A DNA stretch of 64,000 nucleotides from positions 205,379-269,378 of the forward strand of contig NZ_JACYUY010000002.1 in assembly GCF_014842025.1 (NCBI RefSeq), read 5' to 3'. The position numbers and the translations under genes were made by a program. Below the pieces are notes generated by a model. It did not search any database, was not told where the DNA came from, and saw nothing but the letters and a program-made list of their open reading frames with translations. How positions within the stretch are numbered: position 1 is the first letter of the stretch; each line of letters opens with the position of its first letter. The stretch comes from Massilia sp. CFBP 13721. GTDB lineage: Bacteria; Pseudomonadota; Gammaproteobacteria; Burkholderiales; Burkholderiaceae_D. Below are positions 40,948-49,404 of the stretch, piece by piece.

Positions 40948-41020
40948 GTGAACCCGTCATTGATGCCATTGGCATCAATGACGCCGTACATTACGCGGAC
41001 GCTGCGGATCCCGAACCCCT

Positions 41021-41434
41021 TCAGCGCAGGCGCACCGCGGCCGTCGCCGGCGCGTCGCCGATCTCGATCGCCGCGTCCTCGAAGTCCGGCGGGCCGAACT
41101 TGCTGCGCGCGTCGCGGCTGAAGCCGTAGGGTTCCTTCGGGATGCCGAGCAGGTTGGTGTCGAGTTTGCCGTTGGCGTTCTCGTCCTGGTAGGCGACCAC
41201 GGCCCAGGTACCCGGCGGCACGTCCTTGACCGCGACCAGCGTTTCGCCGGCCTGGGCCGGGACCGAGGCGCTGTAGGCGCACTGCTTGAGGAAGCGTTCC
41301 TTGTCGCAGACGGCGACGTTGACTTTGCCCTTGGCCGTGACGCCGGCGACGCGGACCTCGACCGTGGCGGCCGCAGCAGTGGCAGCGCACAGCAGCAAGA
41401 CGCTGGACAGAGTGATGCGAACTAGCTGTTTCAT
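41021..41434 (-). CDS. Exported DUF2141 protein
   Basis: Secreted or periplasmic protein, 137 aa, with a signal peptide (VRITLSSVLLLCAATAAA). The mature part fits DUF2141: VEVRVAGVTAKGKVNVAVCD, VPPGTWAVVAYQDENANGKL and LLGIPKEPYGFSRDARSKFG, an immunoglobulin-like beta fold with a paired Cys. CAAGGAAA precedes the ATG. It is divergent from crtZ at the edge of the carotenoid cluster. DUF2141 genes recur near carotenoid genes in various bacteria, but no function is proven. Confidence 0.85.
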   Translation of the reverse strand: MKQLVRITLSSVLLLCAATAAAATVEVRVAGVTAKGKVNVAVCDKERFLKQCAYSASVPAQAGETLVAVKDVPPGTWAVVAYQDENANGKLDTNLLGIPKEPYGFSRDARSKFGPPDFEDAAIEIGDAPATAAVRLR

Positions 41435-41525
41435 TGAATTTTCCTTGTTGATGTTGTCGGTGCAAGGCCGGGACATTCCTTCATCTCCAGCCGTGCACCG
41501 GGGCGCCTTATGGTAGGCTGCTTTC

Positions 41526-42050
41526 ATGCTGCTCAATACGCTCATCGTCATCGCCACCGTCGTCTTCATGGAAATTTTTTCCATCGTGGCGCACAAGTAC
41601 ATCATGCACGGCTTCGGCTGGGGCTGGCATCGCTCGCACCACGAACCCCGCACGGGATGGTTCGAGAAAAACGATTTATATGCCGTCGTCTTCGCCGGCA
41701 TCGCCATCACCCTGATCTGGTTCGGCACCGAAGGCGCCTGGCCGCTGCAATGGATCGGCGCCGGAATGACCGCGTATGGCGTGCTGTATTTCGTCGCCCA
41801 CGACGGCCTGGTGCACCGGCGCTGGCCCTTCCAGTACACGCCGCGCAGCGGCTACGCCAAGCGGCTGTACCAGGCGCATCGCATGCACCATGCGGTCGAG
41901 GGCAAGGATGGCGCGGTCTCGTTTGGCTTCCTGTATGCGCCTTCCGTCACGACCCTGAAACGCCAGTTGCAGGCGCTGCATGGCGGGGGACCGGTTCGTA
42001 AGGGACGTCCACCGCGGGACGCTGCCACAAGCCGGCAGGACGCGGCCTAG
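41526..42050 (+). CDS. crtZ: Beta-carotene 3-hydroxylase
   Basis: Di-iron membrane hydroxylase, 174 aa, that adds 3-hydroxyl groups to both beta-rings to give zeaxanthin. All four His boxes are visible: HKYIMHG, HRSHHEPR, HDGLVH and HRMHHA. Hydrophobic segments lie at the N-terminus (TLIVIATVVFMEIFSIVA) and in the middle. It is transcribed toward crtB, and the last 104 bp of crtZ overlap the end of crtB on the other strand. This lone, opposed position of crtZ is the same as in the Pantoea cluster. Confidence 0.95.
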   Translation: MLLNTLIVIATVVFMEIFSIVAHKYIMHGFGWGWHRSHHEPRTGWFEKNDLYAVVFAGIAITLIWFGTEGAWPLQWIGAGMTAYGVLYFVAHDGLVHRRWPFQYTPRSGYAKRLYQAHRMHHAVEGKDGAVSFGFLYAPSVTTLKRQLQALHGGGPVRKGRPPRDAATSRQDAA

Positions 42051-42948
42051 CACGGCGCAGGCGCGACAGCAGCGCCTCGACGCCGCCTTTTACCAACAGC
42101 AGCAGCTTGGTCGCCTTCGAGGTGCCGACGCGCTCGTCCCAGGCGGCCGGTCCGCGCGCTTTCACTTCGATGCCGATCTGGCGGTAGACGTTGCGCGCGG
42201 TGGCGATCGCCCAGGCCGAGCGCAGCGGCAGGGCACCGATGCCGTCTATGGCCGACGCATAATAGGGTTCGGCATGGTCGACCAGGCGCGCCGCCACCTT
42301 GGCCAGCGCCACGCGGTGCCGCGGCAGCGCGATTTCAGTTTCCGGAATCCCGGCTTCGCGCAGCCACTGTGCGGGCAGGTAGCAGCGTCCGATGCGGGCG
42401 TCGTCGACGATGTCGCGTGCGATGTTCGTCAGCTGGAAGGCCAGGCCCAGGTCGCAGGCGTGATCCAGCACCCTGGCATCTTTCGCGCCCATGATCTGCG
42501 CCATCATCAGGCCGACCACGCCGGCCACGTGATAGCAGTAGCGCAGCGTGTCCTCGATCGTCTCGTATTTCACCGCGTCGACGTCCATGCCGAAGCCGGC
42601 CAGGTGATCGAAGGCGTAGCGCGGCGCGATGCCCTGGCCGAGCGCGACTTCCTGGAAGGCGGCAAAGGCGGGGTCCGTCATCGCTTCGCCGGCATAGGCG
42701 CGGCGTGTCTGCTCGTACAATCGCGCCAGTTCGGCGTGCGGGTCGTGGCTGGCGGCGGGCGCCACGCCAAAGCCCAGTTCCTGGCCGTCGACGACGTCGT
42801 CGCAGTGGCGGCACCATGCGTAGAGCATCAGCACACTGCGCCGGGTGGCGGGGTCGAACAGTCTGGCCGCGGCCGCGAAACTCTTCGAGCCGACCTTGAT
42901 GGTTTCGGTCGCATGCTCGAGCAGGGCTGCATCGACGGGCGCGTTCAT
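41947..42948 (-). CDS. crtB: Phytoene synthase
   Basis: Condenses two geranylgeranyl diphosphates to phytoene, 333 aa. The two Asp-rich motifs are present as CRHCDDVVDG and NIARDIVDDARIGRCYLP, with AFQLTNIARD and DHLAGFGMDVDAVKYET between. Last gene of crtEXYIB. It starts in an ATGA overlap with crtI. The Arg/Pro-rich C-terminal 40 residues (SRLRRARPRPAGLWQRPAVD) lie beyond the conserved fold and are where it overlaps crtZ. Confidence 0.96.
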   Translation of the reverse strand: MNAPVDAALLEHATETIKVGSKSFAAAARLFDPATRRSVLMLYAWCRHCDDVVDGQELGFGVAPAASHDPHAELARLYEQTRRAYAGEAMTDPAFAAFQEVALGQGIAPRYAFDHLAGFGMDVDAVKYETIEDTLRYCYHVAGVVGLMMAQIMGAKDARVLDHACDLGLAFQLTNIARDIVDDARIGRCYLPAQWLREAGIPETEIALPRHRVALAKVAARLVDHAEPYYASAIDGIGALPLRSAWAIATARNVYRQIGIEVKARGPAAWDERVGTSKATKLLLLVKGGVEALLSRLRRARPRPAGLWQRPAVDVPYEPVPRHAAPATGVSGS

Positions 42949-44441
42949 GCCAGCGCCTCCGCCAGCATCAGCCCTGCGGTCGCCTTGGCCGAGCCGATCA
43001 CGCCCGGCACGCCCGCGCCCGGATGGGTGCCGGCGCCAACCAGGTACAGGTTGTGCAGGTCGCGGTCGCGGTTGTGCGGGCGGAACCAGGCGCTTTGGGT
43101 CAGCACCGGTTCCAGCGAGAAGGCCGAGCCGACGTGGGCATTCAACTGGTCGCGGAAATCGAAGGGGGTAAAGATGCGGCTGGTGACGAGCTGGCTGCGC
43201 AGGCCCGGCATGTAGCGTTCTTCGAGGTACTGGAAAATCTTGTCGCGGTAGCGCGGTCCCTCCACGTCCCAGTCGATGTCGGCATTGCCCAGGTGCGGCA
43301 CCGGCGCCAGCACGTAATGGCTGCCGCAGCCGGGCGGCGCCAGCGACGGATCGGTGACGCAGGGCGCGTGCAAATAAAGCGAAAAATCGTCGGCCAGCGC
43401 CTTGCCCTTGAAGATTTCGTCGATCAGGCCGCGGTAGCGCGGGCCGAAGCAGACGGTGTGGTGCTGCAGCTGGCTATGGTGGTGATTCAATCCAAAATAG
43501 ATCACGAACAGCGAATTGCTGAAGCGCTTCTTCTGCAGGCTGGCGCCTTCTTCCGCGCCGCGCCGGTGTCCGTTCAGCAGCGCCGTGTAGGTGTGCACCA
43601 CGTCGGCATTCGAGGCCACCGCATCGGCCGGGAACAGGCGGCCGTCTTCCAGGCGCACGCCGCTGGCGCGCTCGCCCCGGGTTTCGATTTGGGCCACGGC
43701 GGCATTGAGTTCGATGCGCCCGCCGATGTCCTCGAACAGGCGCACCAGCCCCCTGACCAGTGCCCCGGTGCCGCCGCGCGGGAACCAGACGCCCCAGCGC
43801 CGCTCGAGCGCGTGGATCAGCGTGTAGATCGAGGAGGTGGCGAAGGGATTGCCGCCGACCAGCAGCGAGTGGAAGGAAAATGCCTGGCGCAGGTGTTCGT
43901 TTTCGACGAACTTCGACACCATGCCGTAGACGCTGCGCCAGGCCTGCAGCTTGGCCAGCTGCGGGCCGGCCGCGATCATGTCGCGGAAGGTCAGGAAGGG
44001 CACGGTGCCGAGCTTGATGTAACCCTCTTCGAACACCGCCTTCGAGTACGCCAGGAAGCGCTGGTAACCGGCCACGTCGGCCGGATTGATGGCGTGGATC
44101 TGGCGGTCGAGCACTTCCTGGTCGTTGGCGTAATCGAAATGGCTGCCGTCTTCCCAGCACAGGCGGTAGAAGGGAGACACCGGCAGCATCTCGACGTAAT
44201 CCTCGATGCGCTTGCCGGCCAGCGTAAACAGCTCTTCGATGCAGGACGGGTCGGTGATGACGGTCGGACCGGCGTCGAAGACAAAGCCCTGGTCTTCGTA
44301 GACATAGGCGCGCCCGCCCGGTTTGTCGCGCTTTTCGAGCAGCGTCGTTTGCGTGCCGCCGGCCTGCAGGCGGATCGCCAGGGCCAGGCCGCCGAAGCCG
44401 GCGCCGACCACGACCGCGGTTTTTGGATGTGCTGCGTTCAT
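42945..44441 (-). CDS. crtI: Phytoene desaturase (lycopene-forming)
   Basis: FAD enzyme of 498 aa that introduces four double bases' worth of desaturation, converting phytoene to lycopene. The N-terminal dinucleotide motif is AVVVGAGFGGLALAIRLQAG, followed by EKRDKPGGRAYV and FDAGPTVITDP. The C-terminal FAD-binding block NLYLVGAGTHPGAGVPGVIG is diagnostic of bacterial CrtI. Overlaps crtY upstream and crtB downstream by ATGA. The long upstream open frame was dropped because the protein begins at MNAAHPKT. Confidence 0.97.
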   Translation of the reverse strand: MNAAHPKTAVVVGAGFGGLALAIRLQAGGTQTTLLEKRDKPGGRAYVYEDQGFVFDAGPTVITDPSCIEELFTLAGKRIEDYVEMLPVSPFYRLCWEDGSHFDYANDQEVLDRQIHAINPADVAGYQRFLAYSKAVFEEGYIKLGTVPFLTFRDMIAAGPQLAKLQAWRSVYGMVSKFVENEHLRQAFSFHSLLVGGNPFATSSIYTLIHALERRWGVWFPRGGTGALVRGLVRLFEDIGGRIELNAAVAQIETRGERASGVRLEDGRLFPADAVASNADVVHTYTALLNGHRRGAEEGASLQKKRFSNSLFVIYFGLNHHHSQLQHHTVCFGPRYRGLIDEIFKGKALADDFSLYLHAPCVTDPSLAPPGCGSHYVLAPVPHLGNADIDWDVEGPRYRDKIFQYLEERYMPGLRSQLVTSRIFTPFDFRDQLNAHVGSAFSLEPVLTQSAWFRPHNRDRDLHNLYLVGAGTHPGAGVPGVIGSAKATAGLMLAEALA

Positions 44442-45652
44442 TCGAAGTTCCTGATCTGACGGGGGTGAAGCCTGCGCGCGGCGTCGAAGGCCGCGCGCAC
44501 GGGGACGGGAGGTTTGCCGCTGAGGATGCGCAGCTTGTCGAACAGGTGCAGGCGCGCGGCATAGAAGCGTTCGATCAGCGGCGCCGGCAGGCGATAAAAG
44601 CGCGCCATGACGCGCCAGCGGTTGTCCGGGCTGCCGGCCAGGAACAGCATGCGATTGAGCAGCCGGAAAAAAGCTTGATCCTTCCAGGCGCTGCGGGCCT
44701 CTGCCCGGATCGCGGCGAACAGGCTTGGGGCGCTCAGGTCGGCGAGGCCGGCGATGCGCTCGGCCAGGCGCACCGCGTGCGGCAGCGAATAGCCGGTGGT
44801 GGCGTGGAACAGGCCGGCGCGCAGGCCGGAAGCGGGCTGGCCATCGAGGTCGGACCAGAAACCGTCGATGTCGCCGGCCAGCACGATCGGCAGCGAGCCG
44901 TGTTCTTCGCGCAGGACTTCGGCGACCGTCCAGCCGCGCGTGCGGGCATAGGCGGCGATGTTGGCGCGCAGGCGCTCGGGTTCCCAGACGCCGGTGTCGA
45001 CGTAATGGGTGTCCTCGATCAGCACGCGGTCGGGGCCGAACGGGAGCAGGTAGACGAAGCGGTAGCCGCCTTGCTGGGCGACGCTGGCGTCCATGATCAC
45101 GGGGGCAGTCAAACCATGTGGGACGGTCAGTCTCACTTCCTGGCCGAGAAAGGTCTGGTAGCCGAGCGCCAGGCGCGTGCCCCGCTGCGCGCCGCGGCCG
45201 TCGATGACGGCGCCGGCCACAAGCTGCTCGCCGCCGGCCAGGCGCACCGTGGTCGGGGTGATCGCTTCCACGCGCGCGTCGGTGCGCAGCGCGGGCCCGA
45301 GCGCGTCTCCAATCACGCGCGCGAAATCGTCGGACAGGATGCTGGCATAGCCGCTCTCCAGGGTGCGCGCATAGCCGGGGAAGACCACCTCGTACTTCGG
45401 CCAGCGGCAACCGACCAGCGGCGCCAGCCAGACGCGCTGGTTCAGGTCGAGGTCGCCGTCGTGGAAGGACCAGGTGTGGTTGCCGCCGATCGCGTCGTCC
45501 GCTTCGAGCAGCAGGATCTTCAGTTCGGGGCGCTCGCTGCGCAGGCGCCAGGCGATCAAGCCATTCGCCAGTCCGCCGCCGACCAGGATCAGGTCGTACC
45601 TTGGCGCAGGAGCCGGAGCGCCCGGCGTGGGCACGGCATGCAGCTTATCCAC
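44438..45652 (-). CDS. crtY: Lycopene beta-cyclase
   Basis: Flavin-dependent, redox-neutral cyclase, 404 aa from a GTG overlapping the crtX stop, that forms the two beta-rings of beta-carotene. Motifs are DLILVGGGLANGLIAWRL, then the family Trp/Asp region GGNHTWSFHDGDLD, IDGRG, FLGQEVRL and the late GYSLPHAVRLAERIA. The start is uncertain: no ATG stands at the right place. The GTG 8 nt before the crtX stop has GGGAG about 10 nt upstream, and a farther ATG nine codons earlier lacks one. Confidence 0.94.
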   Translation of the reverse strand: MDKLHAVPTPGAPAPAPRYDLILVGGGLANGLIAWRLRSERPELKILLLEADDAIGGNHTWSFHDGDLDLNQRVWLAPLVGCRWPKYEVVFPGYARTLESGYASILSDDFARVIGDALGPALRTDARVEAITPTTVRLAGGEQLVAGAVIDGRGAQRGTRLALGYQTFLGQEVRLTVPHGLTAPVIMDASVAQQGGYRFVYLLPFGPDRVLIEDTHYVDTGVWEPERLRANIAAYARTRGWTVAEVLREEHGSLPIVLAGDIDGFWSDLDGQPASGLRAGLFHATTGYSLPHAVRLAERIAGLADLSAPSLFAAIRAEARSAWKDQAFFRLLNRMLFLAGSPDNRWRVMARFYRLPAPLIERFYAARLHLFDKLRILSGKPPVPVRAAFDAARRLHPRQIRNFE

Positions 45653-46949
45653 GATGCACCCGGCTCCCTGTGACCGCATTCGCGTCCAGTCCCAGCGCCG
45701 CTTCGACGATATCGGCGGCACGTTCGCTGCCGCCGGCTTCGCGCACGCTGGCGGCCAGCGGTGCGCAGCGCTGCTTGAAACCCGGTTCGTCGAGCAGGCG
45801 GCGCAGGCGCCGTGCGAGTTCGGTGGCGCCCGTAAAACGCGGCGACGCCGACAGGCCGATGCCGGCATGGCGGATACGCGCTGCCACGCCCGGCTGGTCG
45901 AAGGCGATCGGCAGCGCCAGGATCGGAGTGTCGTGCGCGACCGCATCCATCACCGTGTTCAGGCCGGCGTGCGAGACGATGGCGTCGGCGCGCGCGATCG
46001 CCGCTTCCTGCGGCGCAAAGGCGCAGACCCAGGTGGCGCCATGCCGCTCGAGCGCCTGTGCCTGGCGCGCATCGAGCCCGCCGCAATGCGCGATCAACAG
46101 TTGCGCGTCGAGCTGGCGGCACGCCCTGGCGATGCGTTTGAAAAGGTCGAAACGGTGGCCCTGCAAGGTACCGAGCGAAGCGAAGATGAAGGGACGGCCG
46201 GGCTGGACGGCGGGCAGGGCGTCGATGCGCGCCGGCGCCTGGTGCGTGGGCGCGCGCAGCGGGCCGACGTGCTGGAAACCGACGGGCAAACCCTGGCGCG
46301 GGAAATCGAAGGCAGCCACGGTCTGGCTGATCTGGGCGAAGGGCGACAGGCATTCGTGCAGGGCGCCACGCACGCGGATGCCGAGCCCACGGCAGGCGTC
46401 TTCGATGGCGCGCCGGTGCGGCGTCATCATCCAGTCGTAGACGTGGGTACTGCCTTCGAACATGTGCAATGCGCGTTCGCCCGTGCTCCAGTCGAAGGGC
46501 ATCACGGGCAATGGAATGCCCGGTTCGCGGTTGACCGGCAGCGCGCAGGCGACGGAAATGAAGGGCATGCCGAGCGCTTCGGCTACCAGGGCGCCGGCTG
46601 GCTCCATCTGGTCGGCCAGCACGGCGTCGATGTCCAGCTCCTCAAATGCGCGCGGCAGTTCGCCGCACAGCATGGCGCTGCCGGCGGCCATGTCGAGGAT
46701 GACGCGGCGCAGCCCGAGCGGGCTGCCGGGATTGGCCGCGCGCCGCAGCGACTGCGCCAGCGAGCCGGGCGGATGGCTGGCGGCGCCGACCGCGTGGAAA
46801 TGGAGGCGGGGGTCGTTCAGGTAGGCGGCCGCATCCGGCCGCTGGAAGAAGGTGACACGGTGGCCGCGCGCGACCAGCGCCAGGGCGAGCGCCGACAGCG
46901 CGCTCGCATGGCTGTAGAAGGCAGGGGCGACCACGCCGAAATGTGCCAT
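45645..46949 (-). CDS. crtX: Zeaxanthin glucosyltransferase
   Basis: GT1-family transferase, 434 aa, that glucosylates the hydroxyl groups of zeaxanthin with UDP-glucose. The N-terminus HFGVVAPAFYSHASALSALA is the acceptor domain start. The nucleotide-binding block contains FIFASLGTLQGHRFDLF, VCAFAPQEAAIARADAIVSH and the HAGLNTVMDAVAHDTPILAL signature. It makes the pathway end point a zeaxanthin (di)glucoside, a polar membrane pigment. Lies 48 nt after crtE and overlaps crtY. Confidence 0.95.
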   Translation of the reverse strand: MAHFGVVAPAFYSHASALSALALALVARGHRVTFFQRPDAAAYLNDPRLHFHAVGAASHPPGSLAQSLRRAANPGSPLGLRRVILDMAAGSAMLCGELPRAFEELDIDAVLADQMEPAGALVAEALGMPFISVACALPVNREPGIPLPVMPFDWSTGERALHMFEGSTHVYDWMMTPHRRAIEDACRGLGIRVRGALHECLSPFAQISQTVAAFDFPRQGLPVGFQHVGPLRAPTHQAPARIDALPAVQPGRPFIFASLGTLQGHRFDLFKRIARACRQLDAQLLIAHCGGLDARQAQALERHGATWVCAFAPQEAAIARADAIVSHAGLNTVMDAVAHDTPILALPIAFDQPGVAARIRHAGIGLSASPRFTGATELARRLRRLLDEPGFKQRCAPLAASVREAGGSERAADIVEAALGLDANAVTGSRVHRG

Positions 46950-46997
46950 CGGTCGGTCCCGGCTAGATGCGCTGCAGCGTGAACGGCGGCTGCGCGC

Positions 46998-47993
46998 TCA
47001 ATGGCGCACCTGGTGCTGCGCCGCGCTGGCGCCAGCGTTGGCCCCCCAGCGGAAACCCGCGCCCTGGCCGAACAGCGTGCCGACGAAACGGCGCGTGTGC
47101 TGCCGGGCGCCGATGGCGTCGGCCAGGTGGCGGTCGGCGTCGTCGAGGTAACCGGCCAGGCGTTTGCGCGCTTCCTCGAAGCCGAGCACGTTGGTGAGCG
47201 TGGCCTTACCGAGGTCCTTGCCGGTGTCCTTGCCGCTTTCGTTGCCAGCGAGGCTGCTGCCAACGACCGGGTCGTCGAGGAAATCGTCGCGGATCTGGAA
47301 GGCGTGGCCGGCCGCCAGCGCAAAGGCGCGCAGCGACTGGGCGACGCACTCGTCGGTTTCGGCCAGGATGGCGGCCATGTCGACCGAGACGCCGAGCAGC
47401 ACGCCGGTTTTCAGTTCGTTGGTGGTGGCGATGTCCTGTTCCGAGCGCTGGCCGCCGGCGCGCAGGTCTTCGAACTGGCCGCGCACCAGGCCTTGGGTGC
47501 CGACCGTCTCGGCCAGCTTCGCCACCAGGCGCGCGCGCACGGCCGGGGCGACGCCGGGCGCGGTGGCGAGCACGCCGAAGGCGCGGCTGAGCAGGGCGAC
47601 GGACGCGAGGATGGCGACGTCTTCGCCATACTGCACGTGAACCGTCGGCTGGCCGCGGCGCAGCATGGCGTTGTCCATGCACGGCATGTCGTCGAGGATC
47701 AGCGAGGCGGCGTGCACCATCTCGACCGCGCAGGCGATATCGGTCAGCGCGGGGGAGGCGCAGCCGAGGTCGCGCGCGACCAGCATCAGCAACAGCGGAC
47801 GCATGCGCTTGCCGGCGCCGAGCGTGCCCGCGCGCATGGCTGCCGCCAGGGCATCGTTGCCGTTGGCGCTGTCGGGCAGCAGTTGGGCAATCCGTTCCTC
47901 GAACTCGTGCCGGATCGCGGCCAGTTCGGTCAGCCACGGATCGCCCCGCTTGTCGAGATCGAGCCCCTTGATACGTCCAGTCATCGTCGTCAT
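46998..47993 (-). CDS. crtE: Geranylgeranyl diphosphate synthase
   Basis: Trans-prenyltransferase of 331 aa that supplies the C20 precursor. The first Asp-rich motif is LILDDMPCMDNAMLRRG with the two inserted residues (DDxxxxD), and the second is FQIRDDFLDD. GAGKRMRPLLLMLVARDLGC is the conserved Lys/Arg region. First gene of the crtEXYIB operon; GAGG precedes the chosen ATG by 8 nt. The last 25 residues (FGQGAGFRWGANAGASAAQ) are outside the family core. No idi gene is associated. Confidence 0.95.
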   Translation of the reverse strand: MTTMTGRIKGLDLDKRGDPWLTELAAIRHEFEERIAQLLPDSANGNDALAAAMRAGTLGAGKRMRPLLLMLVARDLGCASPALTDIACAVEMVHAASLILDDMPCMDNAMLRRGQPTVHVQYGEDVAILASVALLSRAFGVLATAPGVAPAVRARLVAKLAETVGTQGLVRGQFEDLRAGGQRSEQDIATTNELKTGVLLGVSVDMAAILAETDECVAQSLRAFALAAGHAFQIRDDFLDDPVVGSSLAGNESGKDTGKDLGKATLTNVLGFEEARKRLAGYLDDADRHLADAIGARQHTRRFVGTLFGQGAGFRWGANAGASAAQHQVRH

Positions 47994-48240
47994 GCGCGAT
48001 CCTCGTGCGGAAGAGATTAAGTGCGGGATTGGGTGTGAAACTCAGTGCGACGGTGTAAATGACGAATATTGTTGAATTCGTAACGTATCATACCGGATTC
48101 GACCTCACGGAATCGTCAATTGTTCAACGGTGCGGGCGGGTGGTCGACTGATCCTCGTCAAATTTACCGTTTAATAAGGCGTGAAGGAGGGGGTGTCCCG
48201 GCCTTGTCCCGCCAAGCTGAGAGACCGTTCGCGACGGCAC

Positions 48241-48281
48241 ATGAAAAATGCCGCCAAGCGCAAGCCGGGCGGCATTTTCAT
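48241..48281 (-). terminator. Terminator of the small-protein gene
   Basis: AAAATGCCGCC and GGCGGCATTTT form an 11-bp stem with a 14-nt loop, about 30 nt after the stop of the 61-aa protein gene. The remaining bases to crtE (47994-48240) hold the crtE upstream region; no convincing promoter or gene was identified in them. Confidence 0.72.
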
Positions 48282-48311
48282 GGTGGCGCCAAGATGGCGC
48301 CGAATCGGCAA

Positions 48312-48497
48312 TCAGCCGTAGCTGGTCCAGCTTTGCGGGATCTCGATATGCCCCGATTTGGCGGCATCGGCATAGGCGCGCATTTCGGCAAGCACTGCTT
48401 CAAGTTGCTCGTTGCCCGGGTTTTGCAAGAAACCCTTCATGCGCTCATGCAGCGACGCCTGCTGGTCGCGCCATTCGTAACGGGAAGTCTTGCTCAT
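48312..48497 (-). CDS. Small soluble protein (61 aa), function unknown
   Basis: A helical, polar protein: MSKTSRYEWRDQQASLHERM, LQNPGNEQLEAVLAEMRAYA and an ending IEIPQSWTSYG. A GGGGG run lies before the ATG. Its start is coupled by an ATGA overlap to an upstream 16-codon ORF with a much stronger ribosome site. No recognised family. Ended by its own terminator, so it is an independent transcription unit between the carotenoid cluster and the TetR gene. Confidence 0.6.
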   Translation of the reverse strand: MSKTSRYEWRDQQASLHERMKGFLQNPGNEQLEAVLAEMRAYADAAKSGHIEIPQSWTSYG

Positions 48498-48544
48498 GCT
48501 ACCCCCTTGCAGCGTTCTGCTGTGATGTTCTTGTTGAGATCCAT
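48494..48544 (-). CDS. Possible 16-aa leader peptide coupled to the 61-aa protein
   Basis: ATG preceded by AAGGAGGATGTC, one of the strongest ribosome sites in the window, opens a frame MDLNKNITAERCKGVA that stops in the ATGA shared with the following gene. Either a true tiny protein or a ribosome-loading device for its neighbour. Reality rests on the ribosome site and overlap only. Confidence 0.45.
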   Translation of the reverse strand: MDLNKNITAERCKGVA

Positions 48545-48615
48545 GACATCCTCCTTGATAAGGGGTTCAGGTTCTCATGGCACCCGGATCGGGTCGGTGC
48601 GATGACGCACATTCG

Positions 48616-49272
48616 TTATCTCAGCACGGCGCGGTAGAACAGTTCCAGGCGCTGTTCCAGCAGGCGATGCGCTTCGTCGTGCGAGGGCTGATCGTGCGGA
48701 AAGACGAAGCGCTGCATGGCATCGCCCGAGATCCAGCTGGTGATCAAGGCGGGCAATTCCTCGAAGGGCAGGTCGGCGCGCAATTGCGCACGGATATCGG
48801 GGCGGACGAAGAAGCGCTCGAGCATCTCGCGCGTCAGGCGCGGGCCGGTGTCGTAGAAGGTACGGGCCAGTTCCGGGTTGTCGCCGGCTTCCGCGATCAC
48901 CACGCGCTGCATCGCAATCAATTGATCCTGGCAGAGCAGGTCATAGAACTGGTGCGCGAAATCGTCGACCACCTCGCGGAATGGCCGCAGGTCGTGTTCC
49001 ATGTCGCGGATGCGGAAGAACGTGTCGCGGCGCGACATCAGCACCGCCTCGAGCAGGCCGGCCTTGCCGCCGAATTTGACGTAGATGGTGCGCACGGCAA
49101 CGCGCGCGGCGCGGGCAATGGACTCCAGGCTGGTGCGCGTGTAGCCGTTGGCCAGGAACAACTGCGCCGCGACGTCGATCAGGTCTTGCATGCGCGCCTC
49201 GACGTCGCTCGCCTTGGGGCGGCCGGCGCTGCGCAGGCAGGGTGCGCTGCTCTCTTGCGATGATTTGCTCAT
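48616..49272 (-). CDS. TetR/AcrR family repressor of the efflux operon
   Basis: A 218-residue regulator. The N-terminal HTH is AAQLFLANGYTRTSLESIAR followed by AARVAVRTIYVKFGGKAGLL, and the C-terminal ligand domain spans residues 80-210 with an AcrR-type core (MQRVVIAEAGDNPELARTFY). It is divergent from the EmrAB-type operon, the classical arrangement for a local repressor that is released by the pump substrate. A GTG six codons upstream of the chosen ATG is possible; neither has a clear ribosome site. Confidence 0.9.
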   Translation of the reverse strand: MSKSSQESSAPCLRSAGRPKASDVEARMQDLIDVAAQLFLANGYTRTSLESIARAARVAVRTIYVKFGGKAGLLEAVLMSRRDTFFRIRDMEHDLRPFREVVDDFAHQFYDLLCQDQLIAMQRVVIAEAGDNPELARTFYDTGPRLTREMLERFFVRPDIRAQLRADLPFEELPALITSWISGDAMQRFVFPHDQPSHDEAHRLLEQRLELFYRAVLR

Positions 49273-49298
49273 GGCGTCACTGTAATTCACGCACTAAT

Positions 49299-49319
49299 GA
49301 AATGCAACCGTTTCATTTC
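49299..49319. promoter_or_regulatory. Candidate TetR operator
   Basis: GAAATG-N9-CATTTC dyad directly abutting the -35 box of the efflux promoter and close to the tetR start, so one bound dimer could repress both directions. Confidence 0.55.
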
Positions 49320-49348
49320 TTGACGAACGGGAGCGCTTGTCGAATAAT
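49320..49348 (+). promoter_or_regulatory. Promoter of the EmrAB-type efflux operon
   Basis: TTGACG-N17-AATAAT, 56 bp before the emrA-type start, next to the dyad. Confidence 0.55.
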
Positions 49349-49404
49349 GGAGGACTGCCTCATTTACTCGGTCTCGTTTTTTAGTCTCTTCTCGGAGTCG
49401 CACC

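Noticed and set aside
47994..48240. Promoter of crtE, TTGACG and TATGAT on the minus strand near 48090-48125
   Set aside because: The spacer would be about 21 bp, too long for a normal sigma70 promoter; not reported as a feature.
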